DNA from: Paragorgia papillata
Lineage: Eukaryota; Cnidaria; Anthozoa; Scleralcyonacea; Coralliidae
Direction: 5' to 3'
DNA length: 64,000 bases
Assembly (NCBI GenBank): GCA_035771165.1
Contig: JAWNZC010000258.1
Span: 62,001 to 126,000 of the forward strand
Positions within the stretch are counted from its first letter, which is position 1. The number at the start of each line of letters is the position of its first letter. Positions 1 through 11,200 of the stretch are shown here, in pieces. Made by a program: the position numbers and the translations under genes. The notes under the pieces are model-generated. The model did no database searches, was not told the DNA's origin, and worked only from the letters and a program-made list of their open reading frames with translations.

Positions 1-1086
1 ATGTAACTGGATTTGGCGGCGTTTGGAAAATGGTGAAAGAATTGTGCGCTATAGTAGGTAATGTATAGCTATATCCATCTCTATATATGTTTTGAGTTTA
101 CAAATAAATTTCAGCTAGAGCAAATAGTCATATATTTTATAAATAATTAATGTTTTCATTCGTGCAATGGTATAAAAATATTTTTATTCAGTAATCAGTA
201 ATCAGTATACGATGAAACCTTTTATTGAACTCGACGACTGAAATCCATCCTCGTTTGTTAATTTAGAAAGGTTCATGAACTTTTTTTGTATGGTTTTAGT
301 AAGATTTTGGAAGGACGGAGCTTAGCAACTTTATCAGATTTAATATTGGACTTGGAGGGTGCCCTTCATTGCGAATAGCGAGTTTGAGCAAGACAACGAA
401 GTACGGAGACGAGACGTACTTGACAGGTTTTAATCGTCTGCGCATTATTCTGCGCATACTGAACTTGGGACCAGCGGTTGTTGTTCAACGTCTTCGTTGC
501 GTGGCCTTCGCTGAGAACGAGGATATTGACAAAGTTCGTTGTGGTGAGAACGAAGTCCGAAGATAGTTCGGAAAGTAAGATATCTTTAATTGTGTACTTT
601 ATTTTTGATAATTCTCAAATCCATGATGGCGACCTGGCATAGGATGGCTCGTGTTTATTTTTCTCGTACGTCGCCGCCAGCAATAAACACAGCTTAATAC
701 AAATTTCCCGCCGTACGAAGACCTACAACGACAACGGCTATCCCCAGTCTATCGCGGCCAAAATACGTCCTCGTCTTCGTACATCGTTGTCTTGCTCAAA
801 CTCGCTAATGATGTATGCAGTACAGCATATGGAAATTCTATTCAACACTATACGTAACCAATAACCCACTAAATAAACGGCGGTGATTTAGTAAAGTGCC
901 ATATAATAATGTTTATGTATAGTTATTCAATTTCTATAAATAAATTCAACTATGTATGTAGGTTTGTTAAATATGCAAACTCGCGCTATATGTTTCAGTC
1001 TAAGCACATGCATGTTCTTTGAGATATCTGTTGAAGACCAACGACTGGATGTTGATGATATATAATTGTGTTTGCTATTTCTGTAG
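1..1086. other. non-coding stretch upstream of first exon
   Basis: No supportable coding sequence. It is AT-rich and looks like intron or intergenic DNA, apart from the short inverted-repeat element at 378-805. A pyrimidine-containing tract ending in TAG at 1084-1086 is the likely acceptor of the exon that follows. Confidence 0.5.
378..805. mobile_element. short inverted-repeat element (MITE), TA-flanked
   Basis: The ends are inverted copies of GCGAGTTTGAGCAAGACAAC and stay similar for about 40 bp (TACGGAGACGAG on the left, TACGAAGACGAG on the right). Both ends abut TA (376-377 and 806-807), as in Tc1/mariner-type insertions. There is no transposase inside, so this is a non-autonomous copy. 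The family is not identified beyond this. Confidence 0.6.
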
Positions 1087-2509
1087 GTATTCTTTTGATT
1101 ATAAGAAAAAGGCGTTTCGTTGTAAAGAAAGTGACTGGAATCCCTGCTCAATTCCCCGATACGTTGAAGATGGTGGTGTATGCGGTAGACAGTCTACGTT
1201 AGCTCGGGTTACAAATCATTGTCTTGGTATTGCATCTGGTAGAATAAAACAGCCCGGGCATGCTGCTGGATATAATTATATCAAACCAGAAACAGGATTT
1301 AAGTTCCAGCGCTTCCAAAGCGTTAAAAACATGTTGCACACTTACGCTGTATGGTATTTGACTGACGATGCCAACCAACGTGAACCAAAGCTCAATGCAG
1401 AATACCATGAAGGACTAACTAAGGCAATGAATCATGGTTATGAATCTTATCGGAATGGTCGCATTGCGTTGTTACTTTTTTCGCGCATTTACGATATTCC
1501 TATTCGACATCAATCACGAGAACTCCTTGTCGAGGCTTTGGAAAATAATCCACACATGATGGACGTATGGATGAAGTTAATCCACGATGTTACGGGAAGC
1601 AAAGATCTTCCTATTGAAAGTCAAAATATTTTCAATAGATTACCGAAAATGTGTCCAGAAGATTTTAATGATTCCCAAAGAAGCAGGCTGTTGCTTCTTG
1701 TGAACAGTCATCTAAATTCCTACATGCAAATGTACCTCGAAGTTTTATTCAGATTGATTTCACCACCTTCTTGTTGTTCGGTAAAAGAGCCTAAATATTT
1801 AGACAGTCTGACAAAGGCATTGAATAATGAAAAAAGAGAACATGTGAAAGAATATCTCTTCGACGCGTATGTTTTGTGCGGAACAAAATCGAGTAGTATA
1901 CCGGAGTTCCTTAACATTGTCCAGCCCGAAATTCTTTCCAGAATTAGCGGAAACAAGATGCCTGAAATAGATCCCTTCTCAGAAATTTTAATATCTCTCC
2001 ATTCTTTGCTAAAATCTCGGGAGGAAAGTGAAATTCACGAGCACGGAAAACGTCTGGTAGAATTTTACTCTGTTGTATGTGATGCTTTTCCAAAGATTCA
2101 TGTCACGTCCTCAGCCTGGATAATTGTTGCTCAATATCGCGTGTGCAAGGAAGCTCAATTAAATTTCCTAAATATTTATTCTTCCACCGAATATGAGAAA
2201 ACATTGAAAGAATGGGCAACACTTCAAACATCGTTAATAGATGGCAGAACTTGGAATGATTATTACATGAAAAGTTGGTTATATGGAAGAAGTGGCGATA
2301 TAATTCCCCTTCTTGTCGGCGTTAAGACAAGCATCGAAGGAGCAATAATTCACGAAGATAAAGGTAAAACTGAACTAACTGACCACGAAAAAAATAGGCA
2401 GGAATGCATGCCCTTTTACAATTTTCGTTCTAAAAACACCGCTGGGCACATTATTTTAGCTACAGGTTGTAACTATACAGAAGCACTGAGCACATTATTT
2501 CTCAACTAA
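1087..2509 (+). CDS. transglutaminase-like (papain-fold) exon, partial gene
   Basis: Open from the acceptor TAG at 1084-1086 to TAA at 2507-2509, about 470 codons. The reading frame continues upstream into intron-like sequence with no ATG, so this is an internal or last exon entered in phase 2. Near the start, GGVCGRQS followed about 25 residues later by KQPGHAAGYNY resembles the catalytic Cys and His neighbourhoods of transglutaminase-like proteins. The rest looks helical, perhaps TPR-like (for example ENNPHMMDVWMKLI). Two possible donors, at 2364 (AAAG|GTAAAA) and 2466 (ACAG|GTTGTA), both leave phase 1, which is what the fucolectin exon at 4591 needs. The exon could therefore be the 5' part of that gene, or could end a separate protein at 2509. 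The function (cysteine protease or cross-linking) is inferred from the fold only. Confidence 0.55.
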
Positions 2510-4590
2510 AAAAACTCCAAAAACTTCCTGTCCATCGAGTATATAATGACTTCACAAATGACCTTATTCTTGTACCTAGCCTTGCTCGCGGTTGTTTTTG
2601 GCGCTATGTGAGAGAAATAAATTGAGGCTCTGGAGACAAGGAAACAGAAAGTGCAAATTTCTAGTACTTTAATTTCAATAGTGATCGCTATTTTAATTAA
2701 CAGAATATTTGGTGTTTTTGGTGTTTTTTTATTAAAAATTCTTTTTTGCGCAGCAAAAGATATAAATTTAACTCCTGTAATTATTTCTTCCCCCAAACGT
2801 TTTATTTGAACATTTTTCATTCTTTTTAAATATTTTTTTTTTAACATTAAGGAAACTTCTATATAAGAATAAACGCTTTTAAAAATTGTTACTTTCTCAC
2901 CTGTACTAAGTAGAAACTTTAATAAATTTCAGAGAATTGAGAAATAGATCACGAAATGTTGGTGCTGTTTCTAATGCAGTTTCCTAGAACATAAGTAGAG
3001 AGCTGGGGGGGTTTTCAGAGCTGCTTATTTTTTTTGATAATCTTTATGAGTATTATAAAAGACCTTAGTAATACGTTCGTCAAACTAATATACTCGGACT
3101 ATTCTTACCCAAGCCTCCTTCTACCCTTACCCTAAACATGGCAACAATGCCCACAAACATTTTCTTTGTTTTGACAAATGCTTGAGCTTGACAAACATTA
3201 CCAAACGATAATTACTCTTGCCCAAAACTTGCATATGTATACACTGTACCACATGTACGCGTACCACCTTCAAAGGTGAACCACCGTCCCTAATGCATAC
3301 GCGTGTTGAGCTGATTATTTTATGAGAAACAGAAGAATACTTCAGGGGCGCAACTAGGGGGGTTGGGGTTGAGGGGGGGGATTGCAACCCCTGCCCTTTT
3401 TAAGCCCTGCCCTTTTTGTGAGACCTCTAATACTAGGTTAGACATTAGATAAACAGATAATTAATTGTAGTACGCAATACAATAGTGGTTGTAGAGTGTT
3501 CTCAAAGAAGCATAACGAAGATATCTAGTATCCCAAATCAGTGCCCCAAATTTCTCGCTGATAAAGTTCTTTGCCTGTTTTGATAACCTGAATTTAAAGT
3601 TGTGCAAAATAAGGCAAAGACCAAATGTAGAACTTTTCATGTGTCCGAGGGCAAAGCCATCTTAGACGAATTAGAGGCTATTCAGTAATGTATAGGTATT
3701 TAATTATTGAAAGATTAAGCGACTCAAAATCGCAAACGGAGCAACGCAACCCCCAAAATATGTTCACTTTTGTTCAGTGTCGTCTGTCGAGGCTTCAATT
3801 CCCTGAACCAATCATAGACATAGAGCTGGATTTTGGCAACCTGTAGGGTATGTTGGTGTGATAATTTCTTCGTTTTTACAGTAAAATTTGAACTATACTC
3901 GTTGTAGAATTAGATGAAAAAGTTCGCTAAAATTGCTGCAAATGATGTTTCCGTGGTTCTGGATTTCTAACAACTCCGGCGGCGGACCCCCGAAGCCCGC
4001 TAATTGCCACTACTCCCCCCCCCCCCCCTCCCCACTTTTTGACACCTTGCTACGGCACTGCAAATTGTTTAGAATACTGAGCCCTCGAAATTTTCTAGTT
4101 GCTCCCCTGTACTTGGAATGCAGTTGATATGTTTCGTATACTTGATATATTTCGTATACTCGACAACAATCAGTAAGCCAAGTGCTTCATATTTATATTA
4201 ATTGAGAGGCATAACATTACAATCTTGACTGAAAAAAAAGATTTGCTAGTCATAAATATAATGTGATTCTTTTTTTCGATTGGCCTTGCCAAGGCCAAAC
4301 AAACTGCAGTTATCTAGAAATGTGAGTTTCAAACGAAGTTGAAGAAATAATTAAAAAGTGTTATGTTATTATAAATCTGTTTTATAATATTGCCGTAATG
4401 ACAATAAGCGTCAATCTAGCCATTGACTTCATTCACAGCCATGGTCATCCTGATTTATTTGTTTTAAAAAATTTGATTTAAAAGTGGACGGAAATATCGA
4501 AAAGTCCAGTTTATCACATAGCTAGAAAATATTTTTAACTCCTTAACTGCAGATTTATTGTACATGTGAACTTCTGTAATTTTTTTGTAG
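2510..4590. other. intron or intergenic, repeats only
   Basis: No coding sequence supported. It contains a G-rich patch with a hAT-like end (CAGGGGCGCAAC at about 3343), a C-rich run at about 4011-4030 and another hAT-like end (rc CAGTGCCGTAGC) near 4060. The two ends do not share a target duplication. A pyrimidine tract at 4571-4590 ends in TAG and is the acceptor of the next exon. Confidence 0.4.
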
Positions 4591-6312
4591 TAAATGTTGC
4601 TAAAAATAAATCAACAGCAATGTCTTCAAACCTAAAGGACGACACAACAAGCGAACGAGCTGTCGATGGTCTGAGTGACCATAACATTGCCGGAGGATCA
4701 TGTGCCTCAACTAGAAAACAAAATAATCCATGGTTTAGAGTAGATTTAGAAAAATCTACCCAGGTAAGGGCCAGGAATGTTTCAGGTTTTTGCATGCAAC
4801 TATACTGCACCAATGTACTTCCTAGCGTATCCTAGTTATTTTCCTTTGTAATGTATATTCATGAAATTCTTCAACATTATCAAAAATATATACTTTTTGT
4901 TATTACACGGGTTGTTTCACCCCAGTTTTTTTTATGATTGCATTTGAAAGAACACTTAGAATGACATAGTAAGATGTTTCGTAGAATTTTGTTTCATTGC
5001 TTCATTCTAGGGATATTCAGGTTTGTTTGATAGGCAAATGTAATAGTTATGACATCACACCGCACAATGACTTTTTGAAAGAGCATCAATTTTAGGATGC
5101 CTTCCCCAAATATTTTCTACACAACTACGCACGTTTAATGACCAGTCATGGCTGCAAGCATGCAAGTGAAAATTTTAAGTACTTTTGATAAGTAACTCTC
5201 AAAGAAAATCGTACTTTTCTAAAAAGTCATTATATGACATTGGAGGTATGACATTATATGACATTGCATATCAAGCAAACCTGGATAAATATCTCAAGAA
5301 TGAAGCAAGGAAACGAAATTTTACGAAAGATGTTACTTTGCCATTTTAAGTGTTCTTTAAAATGCAATCATAAAAAACTGAGTGGAAATTTCGTTGCATA
5401 GGCACTTTACCATTAAGCGCATATATTTATAAATTAATTGCACAAACATTAATAGTACAATAATTGACGTGAACACATTATAAATTAACACTAATGGTCA
5501 AATAAATATTGTTTTTATATTTTTGATAATGAATAAGTATTTTTAGGTTTATGGACTTTTACTAACTAATGCTGAAGAAAAAGCCGGAAGATATCTTAAA
5601 AGTTTTGAAATTCACATTGGAAACAATTTGGAGCAAAATGGGGTAACAAATACAAAGTAAGTCAAAATATATAATAAGTTGGTGAATATATTTTACCTCC
5701 GCCAGGTGGTTATGTTTTTACATCTGTTTGTCTATTTGTTTCTCTGTCTGTCACCAGGACATCTCACAAAGTACTGTACAGATTATAAAAGTTTGTAGAA
5801 ATATTGATCGTAGACCAAGGACTAACTCCTTACATTTTAGTTGAAATTTGGATGAGAAATTAATAAAAATCTGACCACAAGATTCTCCGTGTAGAAGAGA
5901 TGTCTGATTGCGCTCATTATCCTTATTTTAGGCACACATTTCTGCGTATAATTTTGGTACGAGTGCAATCAAGCATTTTATTCATTCATGCACGTGTAGA
6001 TCTGGTGAACTAGCCTGGTTAGCGGAATGGGTGGTTTAATTTTGAAAGATCTCTAATAACCCACTAGCGGAGGTATATGCTGTCTCTGAGTGCCCTCTTG
6101 TTAATGTTATTAAGTGATTTATCTTTATATTAGTTTGTTATTTTAATCATATCGATTTAGATGCGGTAATCTTCACGCCGTAGGAGCCGGTGAAACTAGA
6201 GTATTCTACTGCGACCCACCTGTGGTTGGACAATATGTGACTATTAACATTCCTGGGAATAAAAAGATTTTAACGATATGTGAAATAGCAGTGTATGACA
6301 CTGCTCTAGCAA
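4591..6312 (+). CDS. fucolectin/F5-8C-like (FTP) lectin domain, three exons
   Basis: Exons 4591-4763, 5547-5656 and 6161-6312 have AG acceptors and GTAAGG, GTAAGT and GTGAGC donors, and phases 1-0, 0-2 and 2-1 that join exactly. The first reads NVAKNKSTAMSS...AVDG...CASTRKQNNPWFRVDL, the signature of fucolectin/tachylectin-4/pentraxin-1 domains. The second is a beta-strand stretch (YGLLLTNAEEKAGRYLKSFE). The third has CGNLHAVGAGETRVFYC followed by GQYVTINIPGNK and CEIAVYD, the usual end of the fold. FTP domains are carbohydrate (fucose) and calcium binders, usually secreted or extracellular. Exon 3 ends in phase 1 and joins in frame to the PA14 exon at 8269, so lectin and PA14 are very likely one gene. 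The start of the gene is upstream (see 1087-2509). Confidence 0.85.
4764..5546. repeat. intron with foldback element 4914-5395
   Basis: The arms at about 4914-5035 and 5268-5395 are inverted copies (shared ATGATTGCATTT, AAAGAACACTTA, TTGCTTCATTCT) of some 120 bp with scattered mismatches, around a 230 bp core. It is a non-autonomous foldback or MITE. No coding potential. Confidence 0.6.
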
Positions 6313-6457
6313 GTGAGCTGCTTTGTTTAACATTTTTAAACCACAATAATACTGATTATTCTTCCTAGTTTTATTATTATTAGTGTTATAGTACAACATT
6401 ATAAAGTAACATTTTTATAGTGTAGAATCTCGTTATCTCAAACAAGAATTAAGTATA

Positions 6458-6560
6458 GGTTAGTTGCCGAACCCGAGGTAACTACGTCAGTTATATTTAC
6501 CGAGGGCCGAAGGCCCGAGGTAAATAACTTACGTAGTTACCGAGGTGGAGGTAACTGACC
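6458..6560. repeat. cloverleaf-like hairpin element, copy 1
   Basis: Self-complementary segments nest as a four-way junction. The outer stem is GGTTAGTT with AACTGACC. The left arm is TAGTTGCC with GGTAACTA. The long middle arm includes ACTACGT...ACGTAGT, TTTACC...GGTAAA and GGGCC-GAA-GGCCC. The right arm is AGTTACC with GGTAACT. Loops contain CGAG. See 7061-7235, 10161-10260, 18490-18625 and 58453-58559 for the same plan with other bases. Confidence 0.6.
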
Positions 6561-7060
6561 TACTTAGTTCACGATCACAGAGGTTGCCTAAGAAAACTGA
6601 GAAACTGAGTTCGTTATCACAGAGGTTGTCTAAAAAACACTTCGGTCGCGATGATAAATCCTTTATCACATTTGCGACCATTGATTAAAGCTTATTTCCC
6701 CAACCACGCATAAATCTAGAAAAGTTAATTTCCCCGGGCTAATATATATTAACTATTATAAGTAAACAACCGCGGTACATCAAAGAAAACCGAAGTGAAC
6801 TAATTGTTGTTGTTATATATCAATTGTCAAAGTCCGTTTTTCTAGCTCTCTGATTGCGCGAGCCGTCCTCGCGTGGCGGTCCGAAAATCGTGATGTTTCC
6901 CGCGTAACCCATGGCAGCGGAAGTAGATGGTCGGGAAACAACGGCAGTCTCGGGTCAATAAAACACACTGTTTCCCTCGGCGCCAGTAAATAAGTGTTAA
7001 TTATTGACTAGTAGTACCGTTATATTGGCCCATTCAGACAATTTTTTAATTTAATAGAGC

Positions 7061-7235
7061 GTTTGAGAAGCAGGATTTTATGTAATAGATCAAACACGAG
7101 TGTTTTGTCTGGTGTTCCGAACACGAGAAAACAAATGAAAACCGAGGGCGTAGCCCCAAGGTTTTTATTGTTTTCAAGTGTTTGGTGTCCCGTGATGAAA
7201 CACGATAAACGAGTGTTTCATCTTGCTTCTCAAAC
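7061..7235. repeat. cloverleaf-like hairpin element, copy 2
   Basis: The outer stem is GTTTGAGAAGCA with TGCTTCTCAAAC. The left arm is CAAACAC-GA-GTGTTTTG. The long middle arm runs from GGTGTTC past AAAACAAATGAAAACC to a GGGC-GTA-GCCC tip and back. The right arm is GATGAAACAC with GTGTTTCATC. It keeps the layout of the 6458 copy with almost no shared sequence apart from CGAG-type loops and a GGGC/GCCC tip. The ORF crossing it is a by-product of the repeat. Confidence 0.6.
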
Positions 7236-8037
7236 GAGTATTTGCATCCCGATTTGCGGTGTTTTCTTCATAGATTCCAATATGCAGATTAAGAAATGTG
7301 ATCCAGTTCACTAGGAAGTTTCCGTTGGGTTTCATTGGGTATCAAAAGTCATGCATGTGATGTGGTATATGTTCATGAGTTTGAGAATAATAAAGCAAAG
7401 CAATATTGTTGAAACAGTTGTCTAACAATGTTGTCCGGCTATAAAACCGAGTATTATATAGTTCTGTTATTTATTTACTGAGCCAAACTAGTTATCACAT
7501 TTTTTTTAAATGTACAAGAATAGAAAATTAAAAAGTTTTAAAAATATATGCAAATATAAGATGATTATTATATATGAGCAGAACGTAAATCAAGAAAAAG
7601 ACAGTTTAATTCAGGGCTACAATTCTTGAATGTTCATTAGGGATACACCCTTTATTTATTGTTGAATTTTTCCTTTAGCTAAAAACAGCTATTATTAATT
7701 TATTATTGAGTCGGTTTTCTTTGTTCTTTCGAGGGCTTTACATCGCATAAAGCCCTTGAATAATAATTAGAAACGAAATGAAGAAAAAAAACAAGGAAAA
7801 TATTTGTCCAAGGTGGAAAAAAACACACAAAACTTTGTTGGAAAACCTCGTCAATAATAAATTAAGTCAGTGCGAGTCCTCGGGTCTTTATCTATTACTT
7901 AATGTTGGAGCCACTTGAGCTACATATATTTTGTCAGTCGTGCATGTAGAATCAGTTATTGAATAAGAACGCAGCGCGATATCAAGACGTTTATATCATT
8001 GTATATTATTACGGCCGATATTTTTTATCGAATATCT

Positions 8038-8243
8038 AACTCTTTCCTGTCCGAATTGTTCTTTAGTATTTTATTCTGGCTAACGCCAGACGATTTTATT
8101 CACCTCTGGGGAAGCCCTCGGACAGGAATGAGTTATAAACTATCTCTCTAACTCTTTCCTGTCCGAATTGGTTTTAGTATTTTATTCTGGCTAAAGCCAG
8201 ACGATTTTATTCACTTCTGGGGAAGCTCGGACAGGAATGAGTT
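8038..8243. repeat. two consecutive small inverted-repeat units
   Basis: Units of about 100 bp at 8038-8135 and 8147-8243 each begin with AACTCTTTCCTGTCCGAATT and end with its approximate complement CGGACAGGAATGAGTT. Both share a core with TATTTTATTCTGGCTAA and GCCAGACGATTTTATTC. They are copies of one hairpin MITE sitting head to tail just before the PA14 exon. A weaker relative lies near 43020-43135. Confidence 0.65.
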
Positions 8244-8268
8244 AATAAAACCAAATTGCCTCTTTTAG

Positions 8269-11200
8269 ATTATCATTCTCACGGAGTAAATTTGGATATA
8301 TGGCACAGCATTACCTCCCGGAACATTCAAAAGTTATATGAAGATTCTCGCTATCCAAATCATCCTGATGAAAAACGTATTCTTAGCACATTTGAATATA
8401 ACGAAGTTGGAAAGAACTATGGCAGCCGTCTCTCTGCTTTATATCAGGTAGGAGCTAAACATAATACTTACTGTTAAACTGGTATTTTTTGCTATTTTCT
8501 TATTTCACTCTGATGAAGTGCTCGGCTCGAAACGTCAGTTTTCCGTTACTACAAATCTCAGCAGTTTACCAACTTTTCACTTTGCTCTAACTAAAACACT
8601 GCTTTTATATATTCGCAACACTCTACGCTTTTACACTCTCTGATATTCTTTGTGCATTGTTGTTTAGGGAAAATACCGCTTTGTATACAATAAACCTGTC
8701 AACAACTCCAGTAAAACGTTCTCTAACGATTAGTTCAGACCTAGGTATACTATATTTTATTCTACAGAATTGCGAGGAACGGTTAATTGTGGCCACGAAA
8801 TGAAAAAAAGATACCACATCAATAAACATTTATAAACAACTCCAGTAAAACTTTCTCTAACGATTGGCCAGGACCTAAGTATACTATATTTCCTACAGAA
8901 TTGCGAGGAACGGTTGTGGCCACGAAGTGAAAAAAAACAAAAAAAACCACATTAGAACACAAGCTCGTTCCCAGGGCCTTTTTGAAATTGGGAGGGCCGA
9001 AAAAGGCCCTTCGGCTGGTCACAGCACCCGGACATACTGGGTGTAATAAATTAGCAATTTAATTTAGTATGAATGAATGGGACACTATTTATATAAGTTT
9101 TAAACTAAATTAGGATTTATACTACTAGATAAAAATTTCTCTATGTTTACAATAATTTACCTATTAAAACTATTAAGAATATTTCTTAAAATACACCTAT
9201 ATACAATATGAAAAATAAATAGATAAATAGCTCAATAAATAAAATAACAATAAAAATTAAGTTGAACATAAAATACAATTTCTGCAGTTATTATCAAGTA
9301 TGCTTTCTAAGTCCTGTTTTCTAATATTCCTTTTAAGAGATTCTAAGCTAGTTTTATCTTTATCTTCTTTGGTCAATTTAGACCATATTATAAGGGCCAT
9401 AATATCTTAGGCCACGTTTGCACTAGAGCGAAAGTATCCGGATTCACATTGTTTTTCATCCTCATGGCAATAAAAAAACAATCTGAATCCGGATACTTTT
9501 GCTCTAGTGTAAATGGGGTCTTAAAGAACGTTTACCCTATTTTACTGTACTGTATCGTGTTAAAATCTGCATTTCGCAGTTTCTAATGATTAATATTTTT
9601 AATGAAGATTTCATTTAAGTGAACAGGACTTAAATTGCTCTTTATTGCTTAATTGTTCTTATATGCGGTCCCGTGGAGGAGGTTCATTGTAATGGGTTGT
9701 CTCATTGGTCCCGTTGAGGGTTTCGTCGAAGCTATTTGATTATAACTGGCACATAATTATGCATAATTACGTTTCCTGAAGAAACTGTCACGTTGAAGAA
9801 ACTGTTACGAACAGCAGAATCTCAATTCAAAATGGCGACTTCCAGTGACTCAAATTCAAAGCGTGAAATGCGAGTGTTTACGATTTTTTGAAGCTCAGAA
9901 ACTGGTACCATGTTACCAATTAAGCTCAAAAGCATACTTTAAAAGAAAAAAAATGGTGGAATAGGCGAAAATCTCAAAATTGTGTACCAAAAATGGACAA
10001 ACTTTACAGTTCGCCTCAGCTTTAAAAATGCAATTGATTCATAAACAGACTGGTTTTAGTCATACTGCAAGAAGCTGTAACCAGTTGTAAAGATTCATTT
10101 AGACGATTAACAAACAATATACGGTAATTCAAGTGATATTTCATAAACGAGTGGGAGTGTTTTACCAGGGGTAACAAACACGAGAGGACAATGAAAATCA
10201 CGAGGCCGTTATAACCGAGTAATTTTCATTGTTCTCGAATGTTTGTAAAACATGACCGGGTTTCAATATTTACACATGACCAAATGTTTTTCTCTGATTG
10301 GCTAATTAGCTCATGAATTATTAATGAGTTTGAAAAACACATTTCCTAAACCCACTGTTATCGCAATTTCCTAGAGACAGGTGAAAATGCGCGAAATTCA
10401 GTCTGTTTTCGATTTTTCCGGACGTTGTCATATATTTCAGTGAATGGAGCAAAGAACTATGGATTGTATAGGAAAATAAAATTTTGGTAGAATAGGGCTA
10501 AATTTTCAACTATAGCTATGACTCGTTCAAAAGCAGTGATTTTAACTGTTTTTAGGATTTTAAGCAACTAGGCGATAAATTTATAAACGTGAAGTACGCT
10601 TCAATATTAACAATTCACACTGTATTTTCAAAGATAAACATATGATCTAGAAATTTCAAGTATTTTTTAGTAGCATTTTGCTTTTTATACAGTTTGTCGA
10701 CACAAACAAAATGCACATCAAAACAAAAAAATGCGGTTTGTTGCATAATTATATTCTTCTTAAATGATATGATCCAAGGTTTCCATAACTCCAATCATAG
10801 AAATATATAGCTCAGATGAAAGTCATCACGACCAGTTAGAAATCGCCAGCATTTTTTATCTTTAACTTCCAAACATTTTTGCTAAGAAAGCATTAAAACC
10901 TGAACGAACCTCATTTCGAACAAAAAAAGAAGCAACAGAGCAAAGGCGCCCGCGATTTTTTGTCAGTTAAGACAAAATCCTCACCTTGAGCTGGGGAAAT
11001 GAATGCGATCATTTAATACGCGAATATTACTGGCTCAGCGTGCTTTTTTCCAGGTGTTTTAGTATAGCGTATGCAGTAACCAGAGTTGAAACCTTGTATG
11101 GCTCCATTAAATAAGAGTCACAATTGGCTCTTAAAATCAGACTTCTTTTTTGTCTTTGATACATATCCGTATGCAGTGCTTAATTATTTAATACATTAAT

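Larger units (their letters stand above)
6313..8268. other. intron of the lectin/PA14 gene, hairpin-rich
   Basis: A donor (GTGAGC) at 6313 and a TTTTAG acceptor at 8263-8268 bound an intron with no ORF I would support. It holds two cloverleaf-like hairpin elements (6458-6560 and 7061-7235) and two consecutive small inverted-repeat units (8038-8243), each listed separately. Confidence 0.6.

Noticed and set aside
3343..4060. A hAT element between CAGGGGCG and CAGTGCCGTAGC ends
   Set aside because: The two ends differ and no 8 bp duplication flanks them; more likely two unrelated fragments.
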